Notes: generated from the letters alone by a model not told the origin. 64,000 bases of DNA from Dysgonomonas hofstadii (GCF_014196915.1 NZ_JACIEP010000001.1:310001-374000); one strand, 5' to 3'. Counted from the stretch's first letter, positions 17,849-25,856 are shown. Program-made: numbers and translations.

Positions 17849-18974
17849 TATGAAAAGATGTTTAGTTGTTTTTATAGCTGGTTTGATGCTTATATCGTGT
17901 AACCAAAAGAAAGAAATTATGTACGAACATATACCGGTTGATAAGGATGTAACAACAGAGACCGTAGAACTGTATAACCGTCTCTTCAAATTGATGGACA
18001 AAGGTATAATGGTCGGCCATCAGGATGCTTTGGCCTATGGGCATAGCTGGTATAAAGAGAGTGGCCGTTCGGATGTGAAAGATGTAGCCGGTGACTATCC
18101 TGCTGTTGTAGGCTGGGAACTCGGCCATGTGGAAATAGGGGCTGAGTTTAACCTCGATTCAGTCTATTTCTCCGATATGAAGCAATATATAAAAGAGACC
18201 TATAAGCGAGGGGGGATAACAACTGCCAGTTGGCATGGTGATAATATTGTTACCGGTAATACTTCGTGGGATTGCGCGCAGGATTCTGTCGTAAGGACAA
18301 TCTTACCTAATGGCTCTAACCATGAGAAATACCTTACCAGGCTCAATCGTGTCGGAGACTTCTTTCTCGACCTGAAAGACGAACAGGGTAACTTGATACC
18401 TGTTGTGTTCCGTATGTATCATGAGCATACCGGAGCCTGGTTCTGGTGGGGAAGTGAGCAATGTACACCGGAAGAATACAAGCAACTCTGGACGATGACT
18501 GTGGATCATCTGCGCAATAAGAAGAATGTTCATAATCTGCTGTATGCCTATTCTCCATCTGAGACAAAGGATGAAACCGAGTTCCTAGAACGGTATCCCG
18601 GAGATGAATATGTAGATATCGTAGGATACGATTGCTATGCCACGGGGAGCGATTCGGTTGCAGTGGCTAATTATAAAGCAGCCATGGATCGTAACTTGAA
18701 AATTGTAACCACTTATGCGCAAAGATCGGGTAAACTGCCTGTTGTCGGAGAAACAGGAATGGAGTCGATACCATATCCACAATACTTCACCGATGCCGTC
18801 TATTCTGTTATCAATCAATATAGGATCGGTTGGGTGTTGTTCTGGCGTAATGCATGGGAGCCGGATAAGCCGAATCATTATTACGCTCCGTTCAATGGGC
18901 ATTCGTCCGCACCTGATTTCAAAGAGTTTGCCGCTAAACCGGATATATTGATGAATAAAGATATTCTGGATTAA
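17841..18974 (+). CDS. GH26 beta-mannanase lipoprotein
   Basis: Second GH26 of the tandem pair, clearly related to the gene before it, but with a lipobox (LISC, Cys20) instead of a plain signal peptide. The acid/base is E195 in FRMYHEHTGAWFWWG and the nucleophile E304 in VVGETGMES. The start at 17841 overlaps the upstream stop by 8 bases; an in-frame ATG at 17850, just after that stop, is an equally plausible start. Its 377 residues are one catalytic domain without a binding module. The pair looks like a duplication followed by a change in cellular location, possibly one anchored enzyme and one free periplasmic enzyme. Confidence 0.86.
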   Translation: MNNMKRCLVVFIAGLMLISCNQKKEIMYEHIPVDKDVTTETVELYNRLFKLMDKGIMVGHQDALAYGHSWYKESGRSDVKDVAGDYPAVVGWELGHVEIGAEFNLDSVYFSDMKQYIKETYKRGGITTASWHGDNIVTGNTSWDCAQDSVVRTILPNGSNHEKYLTRLNRVGDFFLDLKDEQGNLIPVVFRMYHEHTGAWFWWGSEQCTPEEYKQLWTMTVDHLRNKKNVHNLLYAYSPSETKDETEFLERYPGDEYVDIVGYDCYATGSDSVAVANYKAAMDRNLKIVTTYAQRSGKLPVVGETGMESIPYPQYFTDAVYSVINQYRIGWVLFWRNAWEPDKPNHYYAPFNGHSSAPDFKEFAAKPDILMNKDILD

Positions 18975-18993
18975 TATTAGAAAGTTACTAAAT

Positions 18994-19030
18994 AAATAGC
19001 ACTGTAACTATCCTTGTTGCAGTGTTATTT
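18994..19030. terminator. Bidirectional terminator between GH26 and tatC
   Basis: A 15-bp stem with two G-U wobbles (18994-19008 with 19016-19030) closes a 7-base loop. The core is CACTG/CAGTG and the flanks are A-rich on one side and T-rich on the other, so it can serve both convergent transcripts. Confidence 0.75.
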
Positions 19031-19051
19031 ATATATGGCTTTAATGATTTT

Positions 19052-19897
19052 CTATTCTTTGATCTGTGTTTGTCCTGTCGCCTCTTCTTCTTCGTCATCC
19101 TCTTCTTTAGGAGCTGGTTTCACAAAGAATGCACTTAGCTCGTATAAGCAGTAGAGCGGGATAAATACCACAGATAATGTGAATGGATCGCCCGATGGTG
19201 TTATAAATGCAGACAATACAAGTAATGCTACCACTGCATGCCTTCTGAATTTCTTGAAGAATGACTTGTTTAGTAGTCCCAGCTGAGACAGCAACCACGA
19301 TAGCAAAGGTAACTCGAAAACAATGCCCATAATGAAAACAAGCATCAGGAAGTTATCCATATATGAATCCAGGGATATCTGATTTACGATGGTATCGCTA
19401 AGCTGATAAGTGGCTAAAAACCGGAATGTGATTGGGAATACCAGCGAGTAGCCGACTGTACATCCGATGAAAAACATGATAGTTCCGAACAGAAATACCC
19501 ATCTTATACTCTTCTTCTCACTATCATATAAGGCAGGACTGATAAATCTCCATATCTCAAATACCAGATAGGGAAAAGTAAGTATAAGTGCCAACCAGAA
19601 TGATGTGGTCATATGTCTGAAGAACTGCGAAGTAAGGTTGATATTAATTATATCAACATGAAAAGTATCATCACAAAAGTTCGGTAAGAAAGGGATGGCA
19701 GAGGTAGCCGCACATAGATATTCGTATAAAAAGAAATTGGCATGTGTAGGCCCCATTATAATGCTGTCATAGATATACGGCATTGCAATGAATCCCAAAA
19801 TCATAAAAATAAATAATGCCCCGACAGACCTCATTATAGTCCACCGTAAATCCTCTAAATGATCCCAGAAGGTCATTCCCTGATTACTCTCTTCCAT
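19052..19897 (-). CDS. tatC: Sec-independent translocase component TatC
   Basis: A polytopic inner-membrane protein of 281 residues with six hydrophobic segments. TatC landmarks are FWDHLEDLRWTIMRS at the N-terminus, LTFPYLVFEIWRFISPALYDSEKK, GYSLVFPITFRFL, FGIVFELPLL-like packing in GIVFELPLLSWLL, and RRHAVV...AFITPSGDPFT. It recognises twin-arginine signal peptides and with TatA moves folded proteins to the periplasm. The C-terminus ends in an acidic tail (KEEDDEEEEAT). It is encoded 14 bases after tatA. No tatB is present, as is usual in Bacteroidota. Two nearby oxidoreductases on the same strand carry twin-arginine signals. Confidence 0.95.
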   Translation of the reverse strand: MEESNQGMTFWDHLEDLRWTIMRSVGALFIFMILGFIAMPYIYDSIIMGPTHANFFLYEYLCAATSAIPFLPNFCDDTFHVDIININLTSQFFRHMTTSFWLALILTFPYLVFEIWRFISPALYDSEKKSIRWVFLFGTIMFFIGCTVGYSLVFPITFRFLATYQLSDTIVNQISLDSYMDNFLMLVFIMGIVFELPLLSWLLSQLGLLNKSFFKKFRRHAVVALLVLSAFITPSGDPFTLSVVFIPLYCLYELSAFFVKPAPKEEDDEEEEATGQTQIKE

Positions 19898-19911
19898 AGG
19901 AAAGTGTTATC

Positions 19912-20112
19912 TCAATCTTTTTTAGTAGTGTCGTTTGTTCCTTCTATGTCGTCTTCTATTCCTTTAACGCCTTCTTTAAAGTTTTTAATTCCTTTTCCAA
20001 GGCCTTTCATCAGTTCAGGAATCTTACGGCCGCCAAAAAGCAACAGTACAACAATGGCTATGATGATGATTTCACCTGTTCCCATATTCCCTAAAAATAA
20101 TAATGTATCCAT
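19912..20112 (-). CDS. tatA: Sec-independent translocase component TatA
   Basis: A 66-residue protein with one N-terminal membrane helix ([16 protein letters not shown]), the conserved [21 protein letters not shown] hinge and amphipathic helix, and a short acidic C-terminal tail. This is the pore-forming partner of the adjacent TatC. It is the first gene of the tatA-tatC pair and is preceded by a long AT-rich region (20113-20400) that presumably holds its promoter; I could not identify a convincing consensus there. Confidence 0.93.
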   Translation of the reverse strand: MDTLLFLGNMGTGEIIIIAIVVLLLFGGRKIPELMKGLGKGIKNFKEGVKGIEDDIEGTNDTTKKD

Positions 20113-20412
20113 GAGTTTTTTTGATTGTTATTTTTTGTAAGATATTAAAATAATAAGGTCTCGTTCTTTTCAGAATTCAAAATAACATAATAATATCGAA
20201 ATACAGTCTTAATTTAATATTTATTTCTTTTTTTATCTAAATAATAAGCCCTTTTAAGACAAATGCTATGAATCGGCAATAAATTCTGCCGCTATATCTG
20301 CCATTGGAAGGGTATCAAAATATTTTCAATTTTAAAAAAGTTGACGCATATTTTAATTTTTAATTAATACGGATTTCTTATAATTTTTCTCTTTAATTAA
20401 AAACTGACAAAC

Positions 20413-20568
20413 AACGTTCGGCAGAGCAAAGCGGAGCCAATTAACAATCGACGAAGCGAAGGCGAGTCAAACCTGACAAATTTTGAGCCTTTAGTTGTTA
20501 GCTCATAGCTATTCGCTTTTTGGATAAAAAGTTACAATCAACGATCGCCGAAGCGAAGGCGAGGCAAA
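20413..20568. repeat. Three copies of a ~28-base GC-rich unit
   Basis: Related units lie at 20413-20440, 20445-20471 and 20540-20568; the last two share the core CGAAGCGAAGGCGAG, and the first is more diverged (GCAGAGCAAAGCGGAGCC). They stand out against AT-rich surroundings. The third unit sits inside the right arm of the large inverted repeat exactly where the left arm (14361-14366) has only four bases, suggesting it is a small insertion element. Confidence 0.6.
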
Positions 20569-20798
20569 TGTTACACTTTTGCGGCTTTTTTAATCAAAAC
20601 CTGACACTTTTTTTAGCTGTTGGCTTTTTTGCTAAAATCTGACATTCCTGACACAATTTTTAGTTTAAATCCCCAAAAACGAGGAAACTTGTTTGCTTGT
20701 ATCTCGTTTACTTGTCAACTTTATCCATGTCAAAGATCGTTTCTACTATCTACCGACTACTGTCTGGCAACGATTTTAAATTATAGATAAAGTTATCC
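20526..20798 (-). repeat. Right arm of the inverted repeat flanking 14.1-20.8 kb
   Basis: Bases 20632-20736 match 14218-14322 in inverse orientation at 104 of 105 positions. Further matches are 20782-20798 to 14149-14165, 20570-20582 to the GCAAAAGTGTAAC of the left arm, and 20526-20535 to 14366-14375. The arm begins 15 bases from the apbE stop. Both arms therefore follow the 3' ends of genes that point toward each other, with GH3-GH26-GH26-tatC-tatA in between. Confidence 0.9.
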
Positions 20799-20812
20799 AA
20801 ATCTCATTAATA

Positions 20813-21775
20813 TCATACCGCTATCACATGTTTCTGGATATCCGGAGTACAATAGACCTTATATTCTCCTTCTTCGTCGCATATAAAGACCGCATCCAAT
20901 TCAGGAAAGTTGTTTATCCATTCCAATGCTTTTTCGGTACCCACAACCAGAAATGCTGTGGCAAAAGCATCGGCTGTAATGCAATCATTTGCTATTACTG
21001 TTGCCGATAGCAGATTGTTTTTTACCGGATAGCCACTGACAGGATCGATGGTATGTACCACTTTCTGCCCATTTTCTATATAAAACTGGCGGTAGTTGCC
21101 CGATGTGGCAATTCCTTTATCTGTTATCTGTAATATCAGTTGCAGGTCTTGTCCGGGAATAGGATTATCTTCTCCGGGACGGTCTACGCCTATTCGCCAG
21201 TTTTCACCTTCAGTATTTAGCCCTTTTAGCCTTATTTCTCCTCCAATTTCTACAAGATAATTTTCACATGTATGATCCTCAAGAAATGACGCAACCAAAT
21301 CGGCAGAATAGCCTTTTGCTATGGCATTGGCATTCAGTATAACATTCGGGTCGGATTTTACTATTCTGTTGTTTTCGAGGGTAAGCTTGTCCATCCCGAT
21401 GGATTTCTTCAATTCTTTTATCCGGTTTTCGTCCGGTATATTTTTCCCTTTCGAGCTGAATCCCCATACTTTGAACAGGGGTTCGGCCGATATGTCGAAT
21501 GTGCCGTTTGTCAGTAAGCTTATTTCTTTTGCTCTGGTGAATACGGCCTTAAAATACCGGTCGACTTCAATATCCTCATTCCGGTTAATGCGTGAAATAA
21601 TGGAATCATCATCATAAACAGATAAGGATTTCTCGAAATCTGCCAACAATTGTTCTACATCGGGCTGGAAATCGCGGTCAGCCTTGTCCTGATAGATTAT
21701 ACTGTAACTCGTTCCTTCTGCCACACCTTGTATGTGGTAGTAGAAAGTTCCGTCATCAGCCATTATTGCTTTCAT
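20813..21775 (-). CDS. apbE: FAD:protein FMN transferase (ApbE), lacking an export signal
   Basis: Transfers FMN from FAD covalently to a Thr or Ser of a flavoprotein subunit. The protein is 320 residues with the family motifs in order: YYHIQGVAEGTSYSIIYQ at the N-terminus, FDISAEPL, LNANAIAKGYSADLVA, VEIGGEIRLKG, IATSGNYRQF, HTIDPVSGYPV and the metal-binding TADAFATAFLVVG. Most homologues begin with a lipoprotein signal. Here the ORF begins directly at the catalytic domain, so as encoded it would stay in the cytoplasm. Its start overlaps the stop of the upstream lipoprotein gene by 4 bases (ATGA). I saw no FMN-acceptor subunit in the window, so its client is probably encoded elsewhere. Confidence 0.9.
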   Translation of the reverse strand: MKAIMADDGTFYYHIQGVAEGTSYSIIYQDKADRDFQPDVEQLLADFEKSLSVYDDDSIISRINRNEDIEVDRYFKAVFTRAKEISLLTNGTFDISAEPLFKVWGFSSKGKNIPDENRIKELKKSIGMDKLTLENNRIVKSDPNVILNANAIAKGYSADLVASFLEDHTCENYLVEIGGEIRLKGLNTEGENWRIGVDRPGEDNPIPGQDLQLILQITDKGIATSGNYRQFYIENGQKVVHTIDPVSGYPVKNNLLSATVIANDCITADAFATAFLVVGTEKALEWINNFPELDAVFICDEEGEYKVYCTPDIQKHVIAV

Positions 21776-22434
21776 CCTATTGAATCGATTTGAAGAGATT
21801 CAACATGAATGATACCTTTAGGCCGGAATGAAATATTCTTGTATGATTTAAATTTGTAAATTCCTCCGACCTTAACAGCAACCACCAACATATTTCCATG
21901 GCTTATGGAACCGATCCATTTGGGCGTTTTGTTATGTATAAGCAGTTGTTCCTGCTTATCTTCTTTCACAATCTCTACTATCATTTTGTTGGAAGTATTA
22001 GTAGGAACACTGTCTAATTTCACTGACCTTATATTCTTTCTTTGTAATAGAGGAGTCCCGACTGTCATATTTTTTGTTACTGTGGAAATACGGTCGCTTA
22101 CATAAGATTGGGTATGCTGATTGTGGGATTCGAAGGTAGTACAGGAATAATGTACATACCCTATCGCGTTGCTGGGGGCTGAAATAGACTCATAATATAT
22201 AATTGTATCGCTATTCGAGTCTATTAATTTGCTTAGAGCTTCCAGCCGGTAGGGATTGGTTACTGCCAATTCTCCTTTCTTATCTAGACTTGTGAAATAG
22301 TTCAAAAGTTGTTGTTGTGGTGTGTTATTAACAGGCATTATTTTATACATACTTTCCGGCTGAGTGCTTTTACTGCTTCCACAACCGGAAAGTATAAATA
22401 TGATACAGATAATTAAAAATACACCATTTTTCAT
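21772..22434 (-). CDS. Unknown lipoprotein coupled to apbE
   Basis: I do not recognise the family. It is 220 residues with a clear lipoprotein signal (ILSGC, Cys18) followed by a Ser/Thr-rich linker. The mature part appears beta-rich, with paired hydrophobic strands (MIVEIVKE, NMLVVAVKVGG) and no visible catalytic or cofactor motif, and lacks an ApbE acceptor sequence of the D..SGAT type. The stop overlaps the apbE start, and it lies 15 bases after the isomerase-like gene, so it is probably transcribed with both. A periplasmic or outer-membrane accessory role is the most that can be said. Confidence 0.6.
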   Translation of the reverse strand: MKNGVFLIICIIFILSGCGSSKSTQPESMYKIMPVNNTPQQQLLNYFTSLDKKGELAVTNPYRLEALSKLIDSNSDTIIYYESISAPSNAIGYVHYSCTTFESHNQHTQSYVSDRISTVTKNMTVGTPLLQRKNIRSVKLDSVPTNTSNKMIVEIVKEDKQEQLLIHNKTPKWIGSISHGNMLVVAVKVGGIYKFKSYKNISFRPKGIIHVESLQIDSIG

Positions 22435-22449
22435 TATCTGCTAATTTTT

Positions 22450-23334
22450 TTAGTTGCTATAACTTGTTTTTACCAACGGGCATTTTTGCAGATATTCTAA
22501 ACTTTTCTGCACACTTTCTGCCGGAGTAAAGTTATATTGCTCAACTTCTACTACGAGATGCTTTACTCCTGCTGCATCTGTATTGTTAAAGATAGCGTCG
22601 AAACCGACCATTCCACTTTGACCTAATTCCTTATTGTCTTTGATATGCAGTATTTCGAAACGGTTTTTGTATTTGTTAAAATAGTCAACCGGACTATTTT
22701 GTCCTCTTACAACCCAATAAACGTCCATTTCAAAGAATACATATTCAGGGTTGGTGTTTTCGATCATGTAATCATAAAATACTTTATCCTCTATTTTATT
22801 AAACTCGAAAGAATGGTTATGATAACCGAATTTCATTCCGGCTTCTTTACATTTTTTTCCTACTTCATTGTAGTATTCACAGTATGTTTGCAGGTCGGCC
22901 AGTGTTTTTGGAGTAGGCATTGACGGAGTCACTATATACTGCATTCCTGCAGCCTTATGAGCCTTGATGGCTTCGTCCCACCATTGCATGTTTTCAGTAA
23001 AGTCTTTTTTTGCAAGGGCTTCATCTGAAAGAGATTTACCTGTGTGAGAAGAAAGAACTTTCATTCCGGCTGCTTCTATATCCGCTTTAAATTCTTCCGG
23101 AGTTTTACCATAGAATTTACCACTGTCGTAGTTTGCCGCTTCTACAGCAGTGTAACCCATTTCACCAGCTTTCTTGATAGTGCCGGCATAATCGGTTTTT
23201 ATATCGTCCCGAAGTGAATATAGTTGTAGTGCTATATCTTTCTTCTGTCCATCTGGAGTATATTTTACTTCCACTTTCGAATTACATGATGCTAAAACTA
23301 AACAAAAAACTGAAAATATTAATACTTTTTTCAT
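22450..23334 (-). CDS. Sugar-phosphate-isomerase/epimerase-like TIM-barrel lipoprotein
   Basis: Xylose-isomerase-like TIM barrel (AP endonuclease 2 superfamily) exported as a lipoprotein (LASC, Cys16). Family motifs are ALQLYSLRDD at strand 1, GYTAVEAANYD, FGYHNHSFEF, FFEMDVYWVVRG, ILHIKD and VVEVEQ. The Glu, Asp, His and Glu residues in these motifs are the likely divalent-metal ligands. Export is notable because the namesake enzymes act on cytoplasmic sugar phosphates. Together with a DUF1080 protein and two exported Gfo/Idh enzymes, it more likely acts on an oxidised (keto) glycoside or released sugar in the periplasm. The precise reaction is inference. Confidence 0.78.
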   Translation of the reverse strand: MKKVLIFSVFCLVLASCNSKVEVKYTPDGQKKDIALQLYSLRDDIKTDYAGTIKKAGEMGYTAVEAANYDSGKFYGKTPEEFKADIEAAGMKVLSSHTGKSLSDEALAKKDFTENMQWWDEAIKAHKAAGMQYIVTPSMPTPKTLADLQTYCEYYNEVGKKCKEAGMKFGYHNHSFEFNKIEDKVFYDYMIENTNPEYVFFEMDVYWVVRGQNSPVDYFNKYKNRFEILHIKDNKELGQSGMVGFDAIFNNTDAAGVKHLVVEVEQYNFTPAESVQKSLEYLQKCPLVKTSYSN

Positions 23335-23357
23335 TGTTGTGTTTTTTCATAAAATCA

Positions 23358-23390
23358 AATCCATGTAGGGGAGATCCCCTTCCATGGATT
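23358..23390 (-). other. Hairpin between DUF1080 and isomerase-like genes
   Basis: An interrupted stem: AATCCATG (23358-23365) pairs with CATGGATT (23383-23390), and GGGG with CCCC inside it. On the minus strand it is followed by a moderately T-rich stretch, so it could be a partial terminator or attenuator that lowers expression of the downstream lipoprotein genes. Confidence 0.5.
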
Positions 23391-23422
23391 CGAAAAAGTT
23401 ACTATTTACCGTTGTTTTGAGA

Positions 23423-24295
23423 TTAGTCCATTACTTTTACTCTGATGTTGCGGAACCAAACATCATCGCCATGGTCTTGGAGGCCGATATATCCTTCACG
23501 GTTCGGGCCACCCAGGTTATTCAGCAATTCGAAAGCCAAAGGCCATTTTTCTTCGCTGAATTTGCTCTTTTGCAACAATTCTGTCCATTGCGGAGTCCAC
23601 AAATGATATTCAACTACAGTCTCACCATTTTGTTTGTGGAAAACAGTTCCTTTAGAAACAATAATTTCTGCAGTGTTCCATTCTCCAAATGGTTTAGAGT
23701 TCTGTGGTTTTGCAGGAATCATATCATATAAGGAAGCTGATTTTCTGTTACCATCAACTCCGGCCAATGCATCCACATGGTTTTCATTGTCCAATACCTG
23801 GTATTCAGGAGAAGAAATGTAAATTGGTTCAGTTCTTTCATTTCCGTCTTTATCAGTAGAAGTTACTTCCTGAGCAAGATAGAAAATACCTGAATTGCTG
23901 CCTTTGGCAACTTTCCATTCCAGGGATAGTGCGAAGTTTTTGAACTTATGGGCAAATATGATATCTCCACCATCAGCTTCCTGAGCTTCGCCTCCGCCTG
24001 TACCGCTGAATTTTATAGCGCCCTCGTCAATAGTCCATTTTCCTGGCACCTTGTCTTTTCCATAACCTCGCCAGCCTGTAAAATCTTTGCCGTTAAAGAT
24101 CACAATATAGCCATCTTTATCAACCTGGAATTTCAGACTGTCTGTTTCCTCTGCTTTTAGTGAAGGAGAGTAACTTAGTGAAACTTCTTTAGTCTCAGCT
24201 TCGGTGTTGCCACCATCAGTTTTCTTTGCGCCGCCACAAGCGATAAATGTTCCTGCAATCATAAAGCAGCTTAAACTGTAAATTAATCTTTTCAT
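23423..24295 (-). CDS. DUF1080 (3-keto-disaccharide hydrolase fold) lipoprotein
   Basis: A concanavalin-like jelly-roll protein of 290 residues with a lipoprotein signal (FIAC, Cys20) and a disordered Thr/Glu-rich linker. DUF1080 landmarks are YIVIFNGKDFTGWRGYGK, WTIDEGAIKFSGTG, GGDIIFAHKFKNFALSLEWKVAKGSNSGIFYLAQE, SPEYQVLDNE, SASLYDMI, GEWNTAEIIV and GYIGLQDHGDDVWFRNIRVK. Members of this family, from general knowledge, act on 3-keto-glycosides made by Gfo/Idh-type dehydrogenases, cleaving the glycosidic bond by elimination or hydration. The two oxidoreductase genes immediately upstream fit that pathway. Confidence 0.85.
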   Translation of the reverse strand: MKRLIYSLSCFMIAGTFIACGGAKKTDGGNTEAETKEVSLSYSPSLKAEETDSLKFQVDKDGYIVIFNGKDFTGWRGYGKDKVPGKWTIDEGAIKFSGTGGGEAQEADGGDIIFAHKFKNFALSLEWKVAKGSNSGIFYLAQEVTSTDKDGNERTEPIYISSPEYQVLDNENHVDALAGVDGNRKSASLYDMIPAKPQNSKPFGEWNTAEIIVSKGTVFHKQNGETVVEYHLWTPQWTELLQKSKFSEEKWPLAFELLNNLGGPNREGYIGLQDHGDDVWFRNIRVKVMD

Positions 24296-24322
24296 TTTCT
24301 CTATTTTTAATTTATATAATTA

Positions 24323-25804
24323 TTATCTGGGCATGTCAGGTAATTTCCATCCGTCGCGATATGTATGTTTGATCAGCTCCTGAGCAAATGCCAGTGCATT
24401 TACAGGTTCTGTCATTGTCTTGTCGAAAGTAGGATGGCCGTCCTTTATCTGGAATCCGTCTTTGATCACCGTACGGATAGTAGCATCGGCAGGTATGTTT
24501 GTAAATTGCATATTTACACCATCCCAGTGCAATTCCTGATTAAGAGCTTGTAATCTGATAGCAAGTACTCCCATCACTACCATTTCATTGAATGGTCCTG
24601 CTTCGCTGAATGGCGATGCAGTTTCTACACGGTTCGATGCGTTTTCTTTACAAGCACGTACCCAGTCCATGTAGTGGTCATCGTTAGGAATTTCTCTCAG
24701 TACTTTCGGCGCATTTGGTGTACGTCCCGATAATAACCAAGGATCTTTTCCATAGCAACCACAGATCAATGTGTCTTTTGTTCCGTGGAAGATTACTCCA
24801 CCTCCCGCATCGTTCATGTCTTTTCCCTGAGGGAATCCTTCGGGACGCATAGGTTTCAATCCTCCGTCATACCATATAACTTCTACCTCAGGCATAGCTA
24901 CTTTTGGCATATTGTCGCGGGCAGGGAATATCAGTTTCACTGTTTGTGCGTTAGGTGCACAGTCTGTTAACAAAAGAGTAGAACTTCCCTGTACTTTTGT
25001 AGGGTAACCCAGTTTAAGGCCTTTGAATACAGGGTGGAGAATATGACAAGCCATATCGCCAAGTGCTCCTGTACCGAAATCCCACCAGCCACGCCAGTTC
25101 CAAGGAGTATAGATAGGGTTGTAGTCACGGAACTTTGCAGGCCCGATAAATAAGTCCCAGTTCAGTGTTTTCGCAACCTTCTCTGCTTTTTCTGGTCTAG
25201 GCAGTCCCTGTGGCCAGATAGGTCGGTCGGTAAATGCTTCTACTTTTGTAATTTCTCCGATTTCACCGTTCCATATCCATTCGCATACTTTGCGAACACC
25301 AACACCTGACGAACCCTGGTTGCCCATCTGGGTAGCTACCTGATGTTTTGCGGCTAATTTGGTAAGCAAACGGGATTCATATACTGTATGAGTCAATGGT
25401 TTTTCTACGTATACGTGTTTTCCCAGAGTCATGGCATCAGCGGCTATGATGGCATGTGTATGGTCGGCTGTTGCTACCATTACAGCATCGGCCGATTGGC
25501 CCAGTTTATCATACATTTCACGGTAGTCGTAAAATGTTTGAGCTCCCGGATATGCTTTAAAGACATGGTCGCTGTATTTCCAGTCCACGTCACAAAGCCC
25601 GATTATGTTTTGACTTGCCAGCCCTTTCAGTACGCCCGCTCCACGTCCGCCAACACCAACACCTAGTATGTTGAGTTTATCGCTTGGAGCCATTCCTGCG
25701 TGGCCGAAGCTTTTTCCCAGTACAGAACTAGGAATGATAGTAAGCCCTACTGCTGCTTTCGCTCCTGTTGAGAGAAATTTTCTTCTCGAAATGTCTGATG
25801 CCAT
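24323..25804 (-). CDS. Gfo/Idh/MocA oxidoreductase with twin-arginine signal
   Basis: An exported NAD(P)-dependent oxidoreductase of 493 residues. The N-terminus SRRKFLSTGAKAAVGLTI is a near-ideal Tat signal (R7-R8). The Rossmann domain follows (ILGVGVGGRGAG, GLCDVDW, VMVATADHTHAIIA, HVYVEKPLTH), and the C-terminal half is the Gfo/Idh catalytic domain with WRGWWDFGTGALGDMACHILHP. Tat export makes sense because NAD(P) binds during folding in the cytoplasm. In context it would oxidise a sugar hydroxyl (or reduce a keto-sugar) for the DUF1080 protein. Substrate and cofactor direction are unknown. Confidence 0.87.
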   Translation of the reverse strand: MASDISRRKFLSTGAKAAVGLTIIPSSVLGKSFGHAGMAPSDKLNILGVGVGGRGAGVLKGLASQNIIGLCDVDWKYSDHVFKAYPGAQTFYDYREMYDKLGQSADAVMVATADHTHAIIAADAMTLGKHVYVEKPLTHTVYESRLLTKLAAKHQVATQMGNQGSSGVGVRKVCEWIWNGEIGEITKVEAFTDRPIWPQGLPRPEKAEKVAKTLNWDLFIGPAKFRDYNPIYTPWNWRGWWDFGTGALGDMACHILHPVFKGLKLGYPTKVQGSSTLLLTDCAPNAQTVKLIFPARDNMPKVAMPEVEVIWYDGGLKPMRPEGFPQGKDMNDAGGGVIFHGTKDTLICGCYGKDPWLLSGRTPNAPKVLREIPNDDHYMDWVRACKENASNRVETASPFSEAGPFNEMVVMGVLAIRLQALNQELHWDGVNMQFTNIPADATIRTVIKDGFQIKDGHPTFDKTMTEPVNALAFAQELIKHTYRDGWKLPDMPR

Positions 25805-25856
25805 AAATTTTTGTTTTTTTAGGTTAATAATTATCTAGATTTATCGGTTATATATT

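Larger units (their letters stand above)
20113..20812. other. 700-base non-coding gap, AT-rich then repeat-rich
   Basis: Bases 20113-20400 are strongly AT-rich with no supported ORF and probably contain the tatA promoter. Bases 20400-20800 contain three short GC-rich repeat units and the right arm of the large inverted repeat. I see no tRNA, no recognisable small RNA and no transposase remnant. Confidence 0.6.

Noticed and set aside
20413-20568. Short repeats that might suggest a CRISPR array
   Set aside because: There are only three units, they differ from each other, spacing is uneven (about 4 and 68 bases between units), and no cas gene is nearby.
14138-20812. Transposon or insertion sequence bounded by the inverted repeats
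   Set aside because: The bracketed genes are ordinary GH3, GH26 and tat genes. No transposase, integrase or target-site duplication is visible.
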